From JAVBTR01 sp031556065 (GTDB taxonomy: Bacteria; Bacillota; Clostridia; Christensenellales; Aristaeellaceae): a DNA stretch of 64,000 bases. Location: contig JAVBTR010000084.1 in NCBI GenBank assembly GCA_031556065.1, forward strand, positions 12,569 to 76,568. Direction: 5' to 3'. The translations under genes and the position numbers were made by a program. The notes under the pieces are model-generated. The model worked only from the letters and a program-made list of their open reading frames with translations, did no database searches and was not told the DNA's origin. Position 1 is the stretch's first letter, and each line of letters opens with the position of its first letter. Of the stretch, positions 33,158-41,698 are shown piece after piece.

Positions 33158-34298
33158 TAAAATGCGCTCTCTTTTAACCATTTTAGGCGTGGTGATCGGC
33201 GTGGTAGCCATTGTGGTATTGGTGGCCATTGCTCAGGGCGCCAATGCCTCCGTGGTATCCAGCATCGAAGGTATGGGCACCAATATGCTAAGTGTCTCTA
33301 TCCGTTCCCGCCGGGCCAACCCGGTGACCTACGATGGGCTTAACGAATTGGCCCTGGATGAAAGCATTGCCTATCTGGCGCCTTATATCAGCGTATCCGG
33401 CACTGTTAAGGCCGGCTCCATCACTTACGACGAGGGCACCATTCAAGGCACCGCTCCCGGCTGCGAAGAAATCCGCAATTGGAAAATGGCCCAAGGCCGC
33501 TTTTTAAAAATGCCGGATTTGGATAACCGTTCTTTCGTTGCGGTGCTGGGCAATGAAGCTGCGGAAGAAATGTACGGCACAAACGATGTGGTGGATGCCA
33601 CGTTCTCTATTAATGGCTATACTTTTACGGTGGTAGGGGTGCTTTCGGAAATCGGCTCGTCTGTTGCCGGTTCCCAAGACAACATGATCATTATTCCCTT
33701 CACCTTGGCCCAAAGGCTCTATGGCAGTCAGCGCGGCATTACCAGCTTTTATGTATCCGCCAATTCCTCCGCCGAAATCACCTATGCTCAGGCAGCGGTA
33801 GAAAAATATCTGGATAAGGTCTTTGGTAACACCGCCACTACTACCAACAAGCAATACAGCATCTACAACCAATCGGATATGCTATCGGCTTTAAATGAAA
33901 CCACTCAAACATTAACCTTGATGTTAGGCGGTATCGCAGCCATATCGCTGTTGGTTGGGGGCATTGGTATTATGAATATCATGCTGGTTTCCGTTTCCGA
34001 ACGCACACGGGAAATCGGCATCCGCAAGGCCATTGGTGCGGCCAGGTCCAACATTCTTTCTCAATTTCTCATTGAGTCCCTGGTAGTAAGCTTGATGGGC
34101 GGCCTTATTGGTCTTGGAATCGCTTTCGGAGCTCTTTATTTTATGGAGCCAATTCTCTCCATGACCTTAAGCGTTTCGCCTACTATCGCTATGCTGGCAA
34201 TTGGCTTTTCTGTTTTCATCGGGGTAGTTTTCGGCCTTTATCCGGCCAACAAAGCATCCAAGCTTAAGCCCATCGACGCCCTTCATTACGAAGGCTAA
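33111..34298 (+). CDS. ABC transporter permease (MacB/FtsX type)
   Basis: A 395-residue permease with the topology of the family: one membrane helix near the N-terminus (about 18-40, LLTILGVVIGVVAIVVLVAIA), a long extracellular domain (MacB_PCD, about 45-260) and three helices at the C-terminus, with ERTREIGIRKAIGA after the second. The ATG at 33111 is well spaced behind GAGGAGG and lies inside the ATPase gene; the frame is open further upstream to 33012 but that would duplicate ATPase coding. Confidence 0.9.
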   Translation: MLWQSLKMALKAISGNKMRSLLTILGVVIGVVAIVVLVAIAQGANASVVSSIEGMGTNMLSVSIRSRRANPVTYDGLNELALDESIAYLAPYISVSGTVKAGSITYDEGTIQGTAPGCEEIRNWKMAQGRFLKMPDLDNRSFVAVLGNEAAEEMYGTNDVVDATFSINGYTFTVVGVLSEIGSSVAGSQDNMIIIPFTLAQRLYGSQRGITSFYVSANSSAEITYAQAAVEKYLDKVFGNTATTTNKQYSIYNQSDMLSALNETTQTLTLMLGGIAAISLLVGGIGIMNIMLVSVSERTREIGIRKAIGAARSNILSQFLIESLVVSLMGGLIGLGIAFGALYFMEPILSMTLSVSPTIAMLAIGFSVFIGVVFGLYPANKASKLKPIDALHYEG

Positions 34299-34302
34299 AA
34301 CT

Positions 34303-34332
34303 GCATATTAATGAAACAGGCTGCGCATACTT
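34303..34332 (+). promoter_or_regulatory. Likely sigma-G (forespore) promoter of gpr
   Basis: GCATA (34303-34307), an 18-nt spacer and CATACTT (34326-34332) fit the Bacillus sigma-G/sigma-F class pattern (GMATR, 18 nt, CATNNTA) except for the last base. Gpr is forespore-transcribed in Bacillus. The start codon lies 40 nt downstream. Confidence 0.5.
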
Positions 34333-34380
34333 TATCAAGAATCCATTCGTTGTTAAGGAGAAAAGATAAAGTATGCGCAG
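34321..34380. repeat. Perfect 16-bp inverted repeat spanning promoter and start of gpr
   Basis: Left arm CTGCGCATACTTTATC (34321-34336) is the exact reverse complement of the right arm (34365-34380); the 28-nt gap holds the AAGGAG ribosome binding site (34355-34360). The right arm holds the ATG (34373-34375), and the left arm holds the putative sigma-G -10. Transcripts entering from the exporter operon would carry both arms and fold the start codon into the stem; transcripts starting at the sigma-G promoter would lack the left arm. Confidence 0.75.
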
Positions 34381-35305
34381 TGTTCGTACAGATTTGGCAA
34401 TGGAAGCAGCGGACCGCTATTCTCAAAATATGAACGGCCTTCGGATCGAAAACATTTCTTTTCAGCATCTAAGCCAGACCGTTGTCCATATTGATACGGA
34501 CGACGCGGCGCAAAAACTTAGCAAAACCAAGGGCACATTTATAACGATCTGTGCTAACGATCTGCCCAGCGCCGGACCGGAACTAAGGCAGGAAATTGCT
34601 CAACATGTGGGGGATTCATTGACGCAGCTTCTGCCGGCGGATGGGGAAGTGCTGGTAATCGGCCTTGGCAACCGCCATGTAACAGCCGATGCCTTAGGCG
34701 CCCAGGTGGTAGATTATACCCTTGTAACCCGCCACATGCGTTCCAATATCACCAGCGAACTGCAATCCCGCCTAAGAAGTGTTTGCGCTGTAGCGCCGGG
34801 GGTGTTGGGCGTAACAGGGATGGAAACAGCGGAAATGGTCAAGGGCATTGTGGAAAGAATTCAACCCTGTGCCGTGATCGCCATCGATGCTTTGGCCGCC
34901 CTGGATTCCAACCGGATTGGCACCACTGTGCAGATTACCGATACGGGCATTAACCCGGGAAGCGGGGTTGGGAATCATCGGCGAGGGCTTACGGTGGATA
35001 CATTAGGCGTCCCTGTTATTGCCATTGGGGTACCGATGGTAGTCTACGCTTCTACCATCGCAAGAGATGCCCTAGCCATTTTGGTCAATGATTTAAAAAT
35101 GAAAAGTGATGAATCTGATGAAAGTGAAAAAGCATTGGATGCGCTGATCGAGCATATCTCCCAAGGTCCCTTAGGGGAACTGGTGGTGACCCCAAGGGAA
35201 ATCGATAACATGGTGAAAAACTTGGCCCAAACCCTGGCCATGGGTATTAATTTTGCCCTCCAGCCAAAGCTAAGCAAAGAGGAAATCCCCATCCTTATGA
35301 ATTAA
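34373..35305 (+). CDS. gpr: Germination protease GPR (spore protease)
   Basis: A 310-residue A25-family protease that starts degrading small acid-soluble spore proteins during germination. Its N-terminus MRSVRTDLAMEA resembles the propeptide cleavage site, and LVIGLGNRHVTADALGAQVV, the acidic DALAALDSNRIGTTVQITDTGINPGSGVGN core and the VPVIAIGVP stretch are diagnostic. It is synthesised as a zymogen in the forespore. Located directly upstream of spoIIP, as in Bacillus. Firm evidence that the organism makes endospores. Confidence 0.96.
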   Translation: MRSVRTDLAMEAADRYSQNMNGLRIENISFQHLSQTVVHIDTDDAAQKLSKTKGTFITICANDLPSAGPELRQEIAQHVGDSLTQLLPADGEVLVIGLGNRHVTADALGAQVVDYTLVTRHMRSNITSELQSRLRSVCAVAPGVLGVTGMETAEMVKGIVERIQPCAVIAIDALAALDSNRIGTTVQITDTGINPGSGVGNHRRGLTVDTLGVPVIAIGVPMVVYASTIARDALAILVNDLKMKSDESDESEKALDALIEHISQGPLGELVVTPREIDNMVKNLAQTLAMGINFALQPKLSKEEIPILMN

Positions 35306-35358
35306 TAGCCCTTCAATTGCATAGATTACACCATTCCGTGATAAAGGGGTTATCTGAT

Positions 35359-36270
35359 ATGCGAATGAAGGTTTATACCCTAAAGCAGGTGGTGGTTTTC
35401 TTTACAGCCGTGATTTGCGCGTTTAGCGCGGGTGCTGTATGGCTGGACAGGCTGTTTTATTTAACTGAAACTGAAATCGCCGTTGCAGCCTCTTCCGACA
35501 ATGTATTTTCCATGGAAGCCGTTAAGGAAGAACCGGATTATAGCCCGGAGGCCACCCAGGAGGCGGTTAGTCTCGAACTTAAAATTGAAGTGGTCAAGCC
35601 AAGCGCACCACCTGTTGCCTCGAAAAAAATACTCATTTACCATACCCATACCTACGAGGCGTTCGAGCCTTCCGAATTATATCCTTATACTACCCCAAAC
35701 AAATGGCGTACCAGTGACAATAACTATAACATCGTCCGTGTGGGAAAAGAATTATCTCAAATGCTGACAGCACTTGGATATGAAGTCACACACGATACAG
35801 ATGCCTATGAACCGCCCAATCTATCCACTTCCTATACCCGTTCTTTAAAAATGCTTGAAAAGCGTACAAAAGATGGGGAAGCTTACGACCTGTATATCGA
35901 TCTTCACCGGGATGCTTATGTGGAATCCATGAAAAACAACAACACTGTCAACATCGCTGGAGCCAATGTAGCCAAGTTAATGATGCTCATTGGCAAGGGC
36001 AGCGGCCAGAGCTTTACAGAAAAGCCCGATTGGGAAAAAAATTACGCTATTGCTCAGGCATTGACCGACAATTTAAACGCCCAAGCCGATGGCTTATGCA
36101 GGCGGATTAGCCTTAAAACCGGGCGTTTTAACCAGCATATTGCGCCTCATTGTGTGTTGATCGAGGTAGGAAATAATAAAAATACAATGGATGAAGTTTT
36201 GGCTTCCTTGCCATATTTAGCCGAAGCCATACACAATGTACTTGAAAATTTGCCCGAATCGGCTGTATAA
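35359..36270 (+). CDS. spoIIP: Stage II sporulation protein P
   Basis: A 303-residue SpoIIP. It has an N-terminal signal anchor (about 8-30), a low-complexity linker and the peptidoglycan amidase/endopeptidase domain with ILIYHTHTYEAF (zinc His) and IDLHRDAY. With SpoIID and SpoIIM it removes septal peptidoglycan during engulfment. The ATG at 35359 (alternatively 35365) follows AAAGGGG. Its position after gpr is conserved in spore formers. Confidence 0.92.
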   Translation: MRMKVYTLKQVVVFFTAVICAFSAGAVWLDRLFYLTETEIAVAASSDNVFSMEAVKEEPDYSPEATQEAVSLELKIEVVKPSAPPVASKKILIYHTHTYEAFEPSELYPYTTPNKWRTSDNNYNIVRVGKELSQMLTALGYEVTHDTDAYEPPNLSTSYTRSLKMLEKRTKDGEAYDLYIDLHRDAYVESMKNNNTVNIAGANVAKLMMLIGKGSGQSFTEKPDWEKNYAIAQALTDNLNAQADGLCRRISLKTGRFNQHIAPHCVLIEVGNNKNTMDEVLASLPYLAEAIHNVLENLPESAV

Positions 36271-36303
36271 TGAAGGAAATACAAGTTCGCTTCGGAGGGG
36301 ATT

Positions 36304-37059
36304 ATGGATACGATCGGGTTTTACGATAGTGGCGTTGGAGGCATCAGCGTTTTAAGGGAAGCACTGAAAATGCTGCCTAATGAGCATTATGTATTCTATG
36401 GCGATACAAAAAACGCGCCCTACGGAACAAAAACCCAGGAACAGATTCAGCAATTCGCTTTTGAAGCAGTGGAGCTGCTTATTTCAAAGAACGCCAAAGC
36501 CATTGTTATCGCCTGCAATACCGCGACAAGCGCCGCTGCGGCTATACTCAGAAGCCGTTACACTTTACCCATTATCGGCATGGAACCGGCCTTGAAGCCT
36601 GCCCATGAACTGCGTCGGGAGGGCCAGATTCTGGTCATGGCCACGCCCTTGACTTTGCATTTGCCTAAATTCAAAACCCTTATGGGCCAATATGGGGACA
36701 ATGCAGTGCCAGTGCCCTGCAAGGGTTTAATGGAATTTGTTGAAAAAGGCATAACCCATGGGCAAGAGGTGGAGGAATTTATACTTTCCCTTATCGGCCC
36801 TTATTTAAATAAACCTGTAGATGCAGTGGTGCTTGGCTGCACCCATTATGTATTTTTAAAAAAGCTCATACAAAGTCTTTTACCCGCTGGTACCCACGTG
36901 GTTGATGGCAATTTGGGCACGGTAAAACAGCTTGAACGAAGATTACGGGAAATAAACGCTTTAGCACCCAAAGAACAAAAGGGCTCTGTTGAATTATTCA
37001 TTTCCGGCGACGAGACCAAAACAAGGCCCATTATAGCGGAGCTCTTGTGTGATTTTTAA
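36304..37059 (+). CDS. murI: Glutamate racemase
   Basis: A 251-residue racemase making D-glutamate for peptidoglycan. The two catalytic cysteines are visible: Cys71 in IACNTATSA and Cys179 in LGCTHYVFL. The N-terminal GFYDSGVGGISVL and GDTKNAPYG motifs agree. An AGGGGATT site precedes the ATG. It may be read from spoIIP and could also be served by vegetative transcription; no clear promoter is seen in the short gap. Confidence 0.95.
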   Translation: MDTIGFYDSGVGGISVLREALKMLPNEHYVFYGDTKNAPYGTKTQEQIQQFAFEAVELLISKNAKAIVIACNTATSAAAAILRSRYTLPIIGMEPALKPAHELRREGQILVMATPLTLHLPKFKTLMGQYGDNAVPVPCKGLMEFVEKGITHGQEVEEFILSLIGPYLNKPVDAVVLGCTHYVFLKKLIQSLLPAGTHVVDGNLGTVKQLERRLREINALAPKEQKGSVELFISGDETKTRPIIAELLCDF

Positions 37060-37106
37060 GAAATTGAGAATATTTACATAGAAGGCTTTTCTTTTTAAGG
37101 GTTTTC

Positions 37107-37115
37107 TGTTAAAAT
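37107..37115 (+). promoter_or_regulatory. Extended -10 promoter of the EF-G-like gene
   Basis: TGTTAAAAT (extended -10, core 37110-37115) about 90 nt before the start codon; the -35 region is weak. The leader then contains a hairpin, CACCCAT/ATGGGTG (37154-37160, 37166-37172), 20 nt upstream of the GGAGG site. Confidence 0.4.
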
Positions 37116-37202
37116 GTAAAACAGCGTTAAGAGACGTGCAAAGCATGCATATTCACCCATAAGGAATGGGTGTATCAATTTTATATTTAGGAGGAATCGG
37201 TA

Positions 37203-39284
37203 ATGGCAGATATTTTAACAAAGGACATCCGAAATGTTGCCCTCATGGGACATGGCAGCGAGGGCAAAACGACCTTTGCGGAAGCAATGCTCTTCGCTGC
37301 CGGCGCTCTGGATCGTCAAGGCCGTGTAGAGGACGGCACCACCGTAACCGACTATGAACAGGAAGAAATCAAACGTGGCATTTCCATCAGTGCAGCTCTT
37401 GCACCCGCCGAATGGAACGGCAAAATGATCAACATGATCGATATCCCCGGATATTTCGATTTTATTGGCGAGGCCATGGGTCCTCTGCGTGTAGTTGAAA
37501 CCGCAATTATTATTGTAGGCGCTGTCGGCGGCATGGCTGTTGGCACCGAAAAAGCCTGGAAGTACGCGGTGAACAATAAAGTAGGACGTATGTTCGTTGT
37601 GAACCAAATGGACCGTGATCACGCGAACTTCAATAAAGTAGTAACGCAGCTGCGGGATGCCTATGGCAACTGCGTGGTACCTATGCTGCTTCCTATCGGC
37701 GAAGGCCCCGCTTTCAAGGGCGTTGTAAACGTTTTAGAAGGCAAGGCCTACGAGGGCAGTGGCAAAAACTTAAAAGAAATCCCCGTCCCTGCAGATATGG
37801 CGGATGCCATTAAAGAAGCGTTGGAGGAATTAACTGAAGCTTCTGCTGCTGCCGACGACGAACTGATGATGAAATACTTAGATGAAGGCGAACTGTCCCA
37901 CGATGAAATTCTGGTGGGCTTCCGCGCCGGTATGAAGGATGGCAGCATTGTTCCCGTCTGCGCTTGCTCCGCTTTAACAGGCGTTGGCATTGCCAAAATG
38001 ATGGACTTGGCTGCCAAATACCTGCCCTCTCCCAATGGCCGCAAGTACGAAGGCATCAATCCCAAGAACGACGAACCCATTTCCCGGGATTGCAGCGATG
38101 AAGACCCCTTCTCTGCTTTCGTGTTCAAAACCATTGCCGACCCCTTCGTAGGCAAGTTGTCCTTGTTTAAGGTTTGCTCCGGCCAGATTACCACCAGCAC
38201 CAACCTTTATAACGCCAATGCGGAAAAGGCCGAAAAGGCTGCCGGTATCTACGTTATGCGAGGCAAGAAGCAGATCAATAAAACCTCCCTGCACGCAGGG
38301 GACCTAGGCGCTCTTTCCAAGCTCCAGTTTACCGCCACCGGCGATACCCTTTGTGATCAAGCAAAGCCCATTCGTTATCCCGGCCTCACATTCCCCATTC
38401 CCTGCATGTCCAAGGCAGTATTCGCCGCTAAGCAGGGCGAAGAAGATAAGGTGTTCTCTGGCCTTGCCCGTTTACAGGAAGAAGATCCTTCCATCAAGAT
38501 CGAAAAGAACGTGGAAACCACCGAAACTCTGATCAACGGCCAGGGCGAACTGCATCTGGATGTGATCCGCAATAAGCTGGCCACCAAATTCGGTGCCAAT
38601 GCCAACCTGCAGGATCCTAAAATTCCTTACCGTGAAAGCATCCGCAAGACCGTCAAAGCCCAAGGCCGGCATAAGAAGCAATCCGGTGGCCATGGCCAGT
38701 TTGGCGATGTGTGGATCGAATTCTCGCCCATTACCGACGGCAGCACCGATTTCGAATTTGTAGACGCGGTAGTTGGTGGCGTGGTGCCCCGGAACTTTAT
38801 TCCTTCCGTAGAAAAGGGCTTGCGTGAAAACCTGCCCCGTGGCGTACTGGCAGGCTACCCCATGGTAGGCCTCCGCGCCAAACTGTACGATGGCTCCTAC
38901 CATGCGGTAGACTCTTCTGAAATGGCTTTCAAAACCGCTGCCCGCATTGCTTACAAAAAGGGCTGTCTAGAAGCTTCTCCGGTTCTCTTAGAGCCCATCA
39001 TGCACGTCGAAGTTACCGTACCGGATGAATACATGGGCGATATCATGGGCGATATGAACAAGCGGCGTGGCCGCATCATGGGTATGAATCAGGTGGATGG
39101 TATGCAACTGGTGGTAGCTGAAGCCCCATTGTCCGAAATGTTCAAGTATGCTACCGATCTTCGTTCCATGACCCAGGCAAGAGGCTCCTTCATTATGAAT
39201 TTCGAACGTTATGAAGAAGTTCCCGCCGCCTCTGCACAAAAAATTATCGATAGTGCGAAGCGCGAGGAAGAAGAAGAAGAATAA
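37203..39284 (+). CDS. Elongation factor G-like protein (class II EF-G)
   Basis: A 693-residue translational GTPase that resembles EF-G but is divergent in the G domain: the P-loop is GHGSEGKTT (16-24) instead of AHIDAGKTT, and the base-recognition motif reads NQMDRD. Domains II-V follow, with the familiar LHLDVIRNKL and the C-terminal DLRSMTQARGSF segment. Such paralogues occur with a normal EF-G elsewhere in Firmicutes. Function is not firmly established; translocation, recycling and specialised roles are candidates. Monocistronic, with a terminator after it. Confidence 0.85.
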   Translation: MADILTKDIRNVALMGHGSEGKTTFAEAMLFAAGALDRQGRVEDGTTVTDYEQEEIKRGISISAALAPAEWNGKMINMIDIPGYFDFIGEAMGPLRVVETAIIIVGAVGGMAVGTEKAWKYAVNNKVGRMFVVNQMDRDHANFNKVVTQLRDAYGNCVVPMLLPIGEGPAFKGVVNVLEGKAYEGSGKNLKEIPVPADMADAIKEALEELTEASAAADDELMMKYLDEGELSHDEILVGFRAGMKDGSIVPVCACSALTGVGIAKMMDLAAKYLPSPNGRKYEGINPKNDEPISRDCSDEDPFSAFVFKTIADPFVGKLSLFKVCSGQITTSTNLYNANAEKAEKAAGIYVMRGKKQINKTSLHAGDLGALSKLQFTATGDTLCDQAKPIRYPGLTFPIPCMSKAVFAAKQGEEDKVFSGLARLQEEDPSIKIEKNVETTETLINGQGELHLDVIRNKLATKFGANANLQDPKIPYRESIRKTVKAQGRHKKQSGGHGQFGDVWIEFSPITDGSTDFEFVDAVVGGVVPRNFIPSVEKGLRENLPRGVLAGYPMVGLRAKLYDGSYHAVDSSEMAFKTAARIAYKKGCLEASPVLLEPIMHVEVTVPDEYMGDIMGDMNKRRGRIMGMNQVDGMQLVVAEAPLSEMFKYATDLRSMTQARGSFIMNFERYEEVPAASAQKIIDSAKREEEEEE

Positions 39285-39304
39285 TCTTGGACTGGCGAAA
39301 AAGG

Positions 39305-39331
39305 CTCTCTGGGCAACTGGGGAGTTTTTTT
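39305..39331 (+). terminator. Terminator after the EF-G-like gene
   Basis: An 8-bp stem CTCTCTGG/CTGGGGAG (three wobble pairs) with a GCAA tetraloop, followed by seven T (39325-39331). It lies 20 nt after the stop codon. Confidence 0.85.
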
Positions 39332-39332
39332 C

Positions 39333-39361
39333 TTGCCTTCATTTGCGCCTCATGGTAAAAT
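39333..39361 (+). promoter_or_regulatory. Promoter of the sugar kinase gene
   Basis: TTGCCT (39333-39338), 17-nt spacer, TAAAAT (39356-39361) with TGG before it (extended -10), immediately after the preceding terminator and 23 nt before the start codon. Confidence 0.6.
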
Positions 39362-39384
39362 AGAAAAAGCGTAGGAGGTGCCTT

Positions 39385-40308
39385 ATGATTACCACCATTT
39401 GCCTGAATCCCAGCTTGGATAAGACTGCTTATGTGGATCAAATGCAGCCAGGGGATGTAAACAGGCTTTACGATATCAGGCTGGATATGGGCGGTAAGGG
39501 CCTAAATGTGGCCGTGGTTGCCCATAGATTAGGCATGAACACCCAATGCCTTGGAATCCTTGGAAAAGAAAGCACTCGCATGATGGAGCATTTTACGGTC
39601 CAGGAAGGACTGAGGACTTCTTTTCTAACCATTGAAGGCAATGTACGCATGAACTTAAAGGTAGTCAGCAAGATCGATGGTCAGGTGACGGAGTTTAATG
39701 AACCTGGGCCTATTGTGACCGAAGCAGATTTTATTTTGTTTCGGGAAATGGTCAAAAAAGAATGCGTTCAAAGCCGGTATTTTGTTCTAACAGGCAGCTT
39801 GCCTCCCGGCTGCAATGAAAACGCCTACAGCGCTTTAATGCAGGACATAAAAAGTGTACCGTGTATATTGGATACACTGGGCCGCCGGCTTTTAGATGCT
39901 TTATCCTCCAACCCTTTTATTGTTAAGCCCAACTTATCGGAATTGGAAAGCACTTTAAATCGCAAACTAAATACCCTGCGGGATATTCGGGACGCGGGAA
40001 ATGTACTGATTGAAAAGGGTGCCCAAAACGCCATTATCTCCATGGGCAAGGCCGGTGCGCTTTTCACCAACGGGAAAAAGACTTTATATGCCCCAGCTCT
40101 TAGCGTTAAAGCCAAATCCACTGTAGGCGCGGGGGATGCCATGGTAGCCGGAATGCTCTTTGGCCTTGAAAAGGAAGACAGCATTTTGGAAGCCTTCAGG
40201 TGTGGTATTGCCGCCGGGGCTGCCAGTGTTATGACTGAAGGTACCCAACTCATTCGCCTTGAAGATTTTAAAGCGCTTTTGCCCAAAGTGAAGGTACAAG
40301 GGGTGTAG
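39385..40308 (+). CDS. 1-phosphofructokinase/tagatose-6-phosphate kinase family (PfkB)
   Basis: A 307-residue PfkB-fold kinase of the FruK/LacC branch. It opens TTICLNPSLDKTAYV, has the substrate-binding GGKGLNVAVVAHRLG (about 33-47) and the catalytic STVGAGDAMVAGML near the C-terminus (Asp at about 251). Which sugar phosphate it uses cannot be told; no PTS genes lie nearby. The acetyltransferase gene starts one base after its stop. Confidence 0.85.
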   Translation: MITTICLNPSLDKTAYVDQMQPGDVNRLYDIRLDMGGKGLNVAVVAHRLGMNTQCLGILGKESTRMMEHFTVQEGLRTSFLTIEGNVRMNLKVVSKIDGQVTEFNEPGPIVTEADFILFREMVKKECVQSRYFVLTGSLPPGCNENAYSALMQDIKSVPCILDTLGRRLLDALSSNPFIVKPNLSELESTLNRKLNTLRDIRDAGNVLIEKGAQNAIISMGKAGALFTNGKKTLYAPALSVKAKSTVGAGDAMVAGMLFGLEKEDSILEAFRCGIAAGAASVMTEGTQLIRLEDFKALLPKVKVQGV

Positions 40309-40309
40309 T

Positions 40310-40774
40310 ATGGGCTTGTTTGACCGTTTTGGGCTTAGCAAAAAGCCAAGCTTTTCCGATGGGATCATCGATCTATACCCGTCGGAGCTAATGGAGGCCA
40401 ATGAAGAACTGGGCGTAAAAAAAAGCTTCATGTTTCGTATTTCTCCCTATGGCACCATCAAAAACGCCGGGCGAATCAGCTTAAGGGTGGGCGAAAGCCG
40501 GGAGTTGTATTACTTTGGCCATATTGGGTATCATGTGAACGAGGGTTACCGAGGCCGGCATTATGCTTTAAAAGCATGCCAGTTGCTTATTCCGCTCTTT
40601 AAGTCCTTAGGCCTGCGTTCTTTGGTTATTACAACAGATGTGGACAACATCCCGAGCCGTAAAACTTGCGAAGAGTTAGGGTGCTATTTGGAAAGCATTG
40701 TTTTTGTGCCGGAGGATTTGCAATTGCGTTTCGATCTGCCAAGGCAAAAGTGCCGCTATATCCTCATTATTTGA
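40310..40774 (+). CDS. GNAT family N-acetyltransferase
   Basis: A 154-residue protein of the GNAT fold. The acetyl-CoA-binding motif is in GYHVNEGYRGRHYALKACQLL (about 77-97), followed by LVITTDVDNIPSRKTCEELGC. Acceptor unknown. It appears to be co-transcribed with the preceding sugar kinase, from which it is separated by one base, and is followed by a terminator-like structure. Confidence 0.75.
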   Translation: MGLFDRFGLSKKPSFSDGIIDLYPSELMEANEELGVKKSFMFRISPYGTIKNAGRISLRVGESRELYYFGHIGYHVNEGYRGRHYALKACQLLIPLFKSLGLRSLVITTDVDNIPSRKTCEELGCYLESIVFVPEDLQLRFDLPRQKCRYILII

Positions 40775-40788
40775 AGATGTCTTATTTG

Positions 40789-40846
40789 AAGTCTCAAAGC
40801 ATAGGCTCTAAATGCATCCTATTTGGCTATGAGACTTTTCTTTTTT
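40789..40846 (+). terminator. Terminator after the acetyltransferase gene
   Basis: Outer arms AAGTCTCA (40789-40796) and TGAGACTT (40830-40837), with inner pairing ATAGG/CCTAT (40801-40805, 40818-40822), then TTCTTTTTT. Confidence 0.65.
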
Positions 40847-40912
40847 AGTAAAATAGGGTAGAATATAAAGGATAACGTGTTAGCTATGGCAAAGCAAGGG
40901 AGGCATCGGCCA

Positions 40913-41695
40913 ATGGAAAAGACGATCAATGGTGTCTCAATCTACTATGAACAGTACGGAGACAAGGGAGAAAACGTACTGTTGCTTCATGGCTGGATGT
41001 GCGATACCACGTTTTTTACCCCCATCGCCAAGGCTCTGAGTGAAAAGCTAAGGGTGACCGTCATCGATTTCCCAGGCCATGGTAAAAAAAGCGGCAGGCC
41101 GCCAGAACCCTGGGGCGTGCCGGAATACGCTCAGGCGGTTCAAGAGCTAATGGTGCAGCTTCATATTCCTTCCGCCCATTTCATTGGCCACTCTTTCGGT
41201 GGACGGGTAATTATCTACATGGCGGCAACTTGGCCGGAGCTTATCAAAAAAATGATCATTACTGGCGGCGCGGGCATTAAAAAGCCTCAAACCGAGGAAG
41301 ATAAAAGGCGTTCCCAACAGTATCAGAAGCTTAAAAAGCGTTATGAATGGATGAAAAGCACCAGGCTTTTCGGAGGGCTGCCAGATAAACTAGGCAACGC
41401 TTTGCGGGAAAAGTACGGTTCCAGGGACTACAACAGCCTGGACGAGGAAATGCGTAAAACCTTCGTTAAAGTCATTAATCTGGATTTGCGGCCCATGCTT
41501 TCAGAAATAAAGGCCCCCACACTGCTCATCTGGGGGGATAAAGACACGGAGACTCCCATATGGATGGGTGAAACCATGGCCGCGGAAATTCCCGATGGAG
41601 CGCTAATCACATTTGAGGGCGGCTCCCATTACGCTTATTTAGAGCAATGGCAACGGTTTTCCACCATTGCACTGCATTTTTTTACCGAGGTGTAA
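40913..41695 (+). CDS. Alpha/beta hydrolase
   Basis: A 260-residue alpha/beta-hydrolase fold protein. The oxyanion segment LLHGWMC (24-30), nucleophile Ser94 in GHSFGG, Asp in LIWGDKDTETP and His in GGSHYAYLEQ form a complete catalytic set. The ATG at 40913, behind GGGAGG (40898-40903), is preferred over an upstream frame start at 40877. Placed 3 nt before a membrane Mur ligase and then Ddl, it may act in cell-wall metabolism, but this is inferred from context only. Confidence 0.82.
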   Translation: MEKTINGVSIYYEQYGDKGENVLLLHGWMCDTTFFTPIAKALSEKLRVTVIDFPGHGKKSGRPPEPWGVPEYAQAVQELMVQLHIPSAHFIGHSFGGRVIIYMAATWPELIKKMIITGGAGIKKPQTEEDKRRSQQYQKLKKRYEWMKSTRLFGGLPDKLGNALREKYGSRDYNSLDEEMRKTFVKVINLDLRPMLSEIKAPTLLIWGDKDTETPIWMGETMAAEIPDGALITFEGGSHYAYLEQWQRFSTIALHFFTEV

Positions 41696-41698
41696 CGG

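Noticed and set aside
37203..39284. Tetracycline-resistance ribosomal protection protein (TetM-like)
   Set aside because: The G-domain motifs and C-terminus match the class II EF-G-like group, and there is no accessory element or resistance context.
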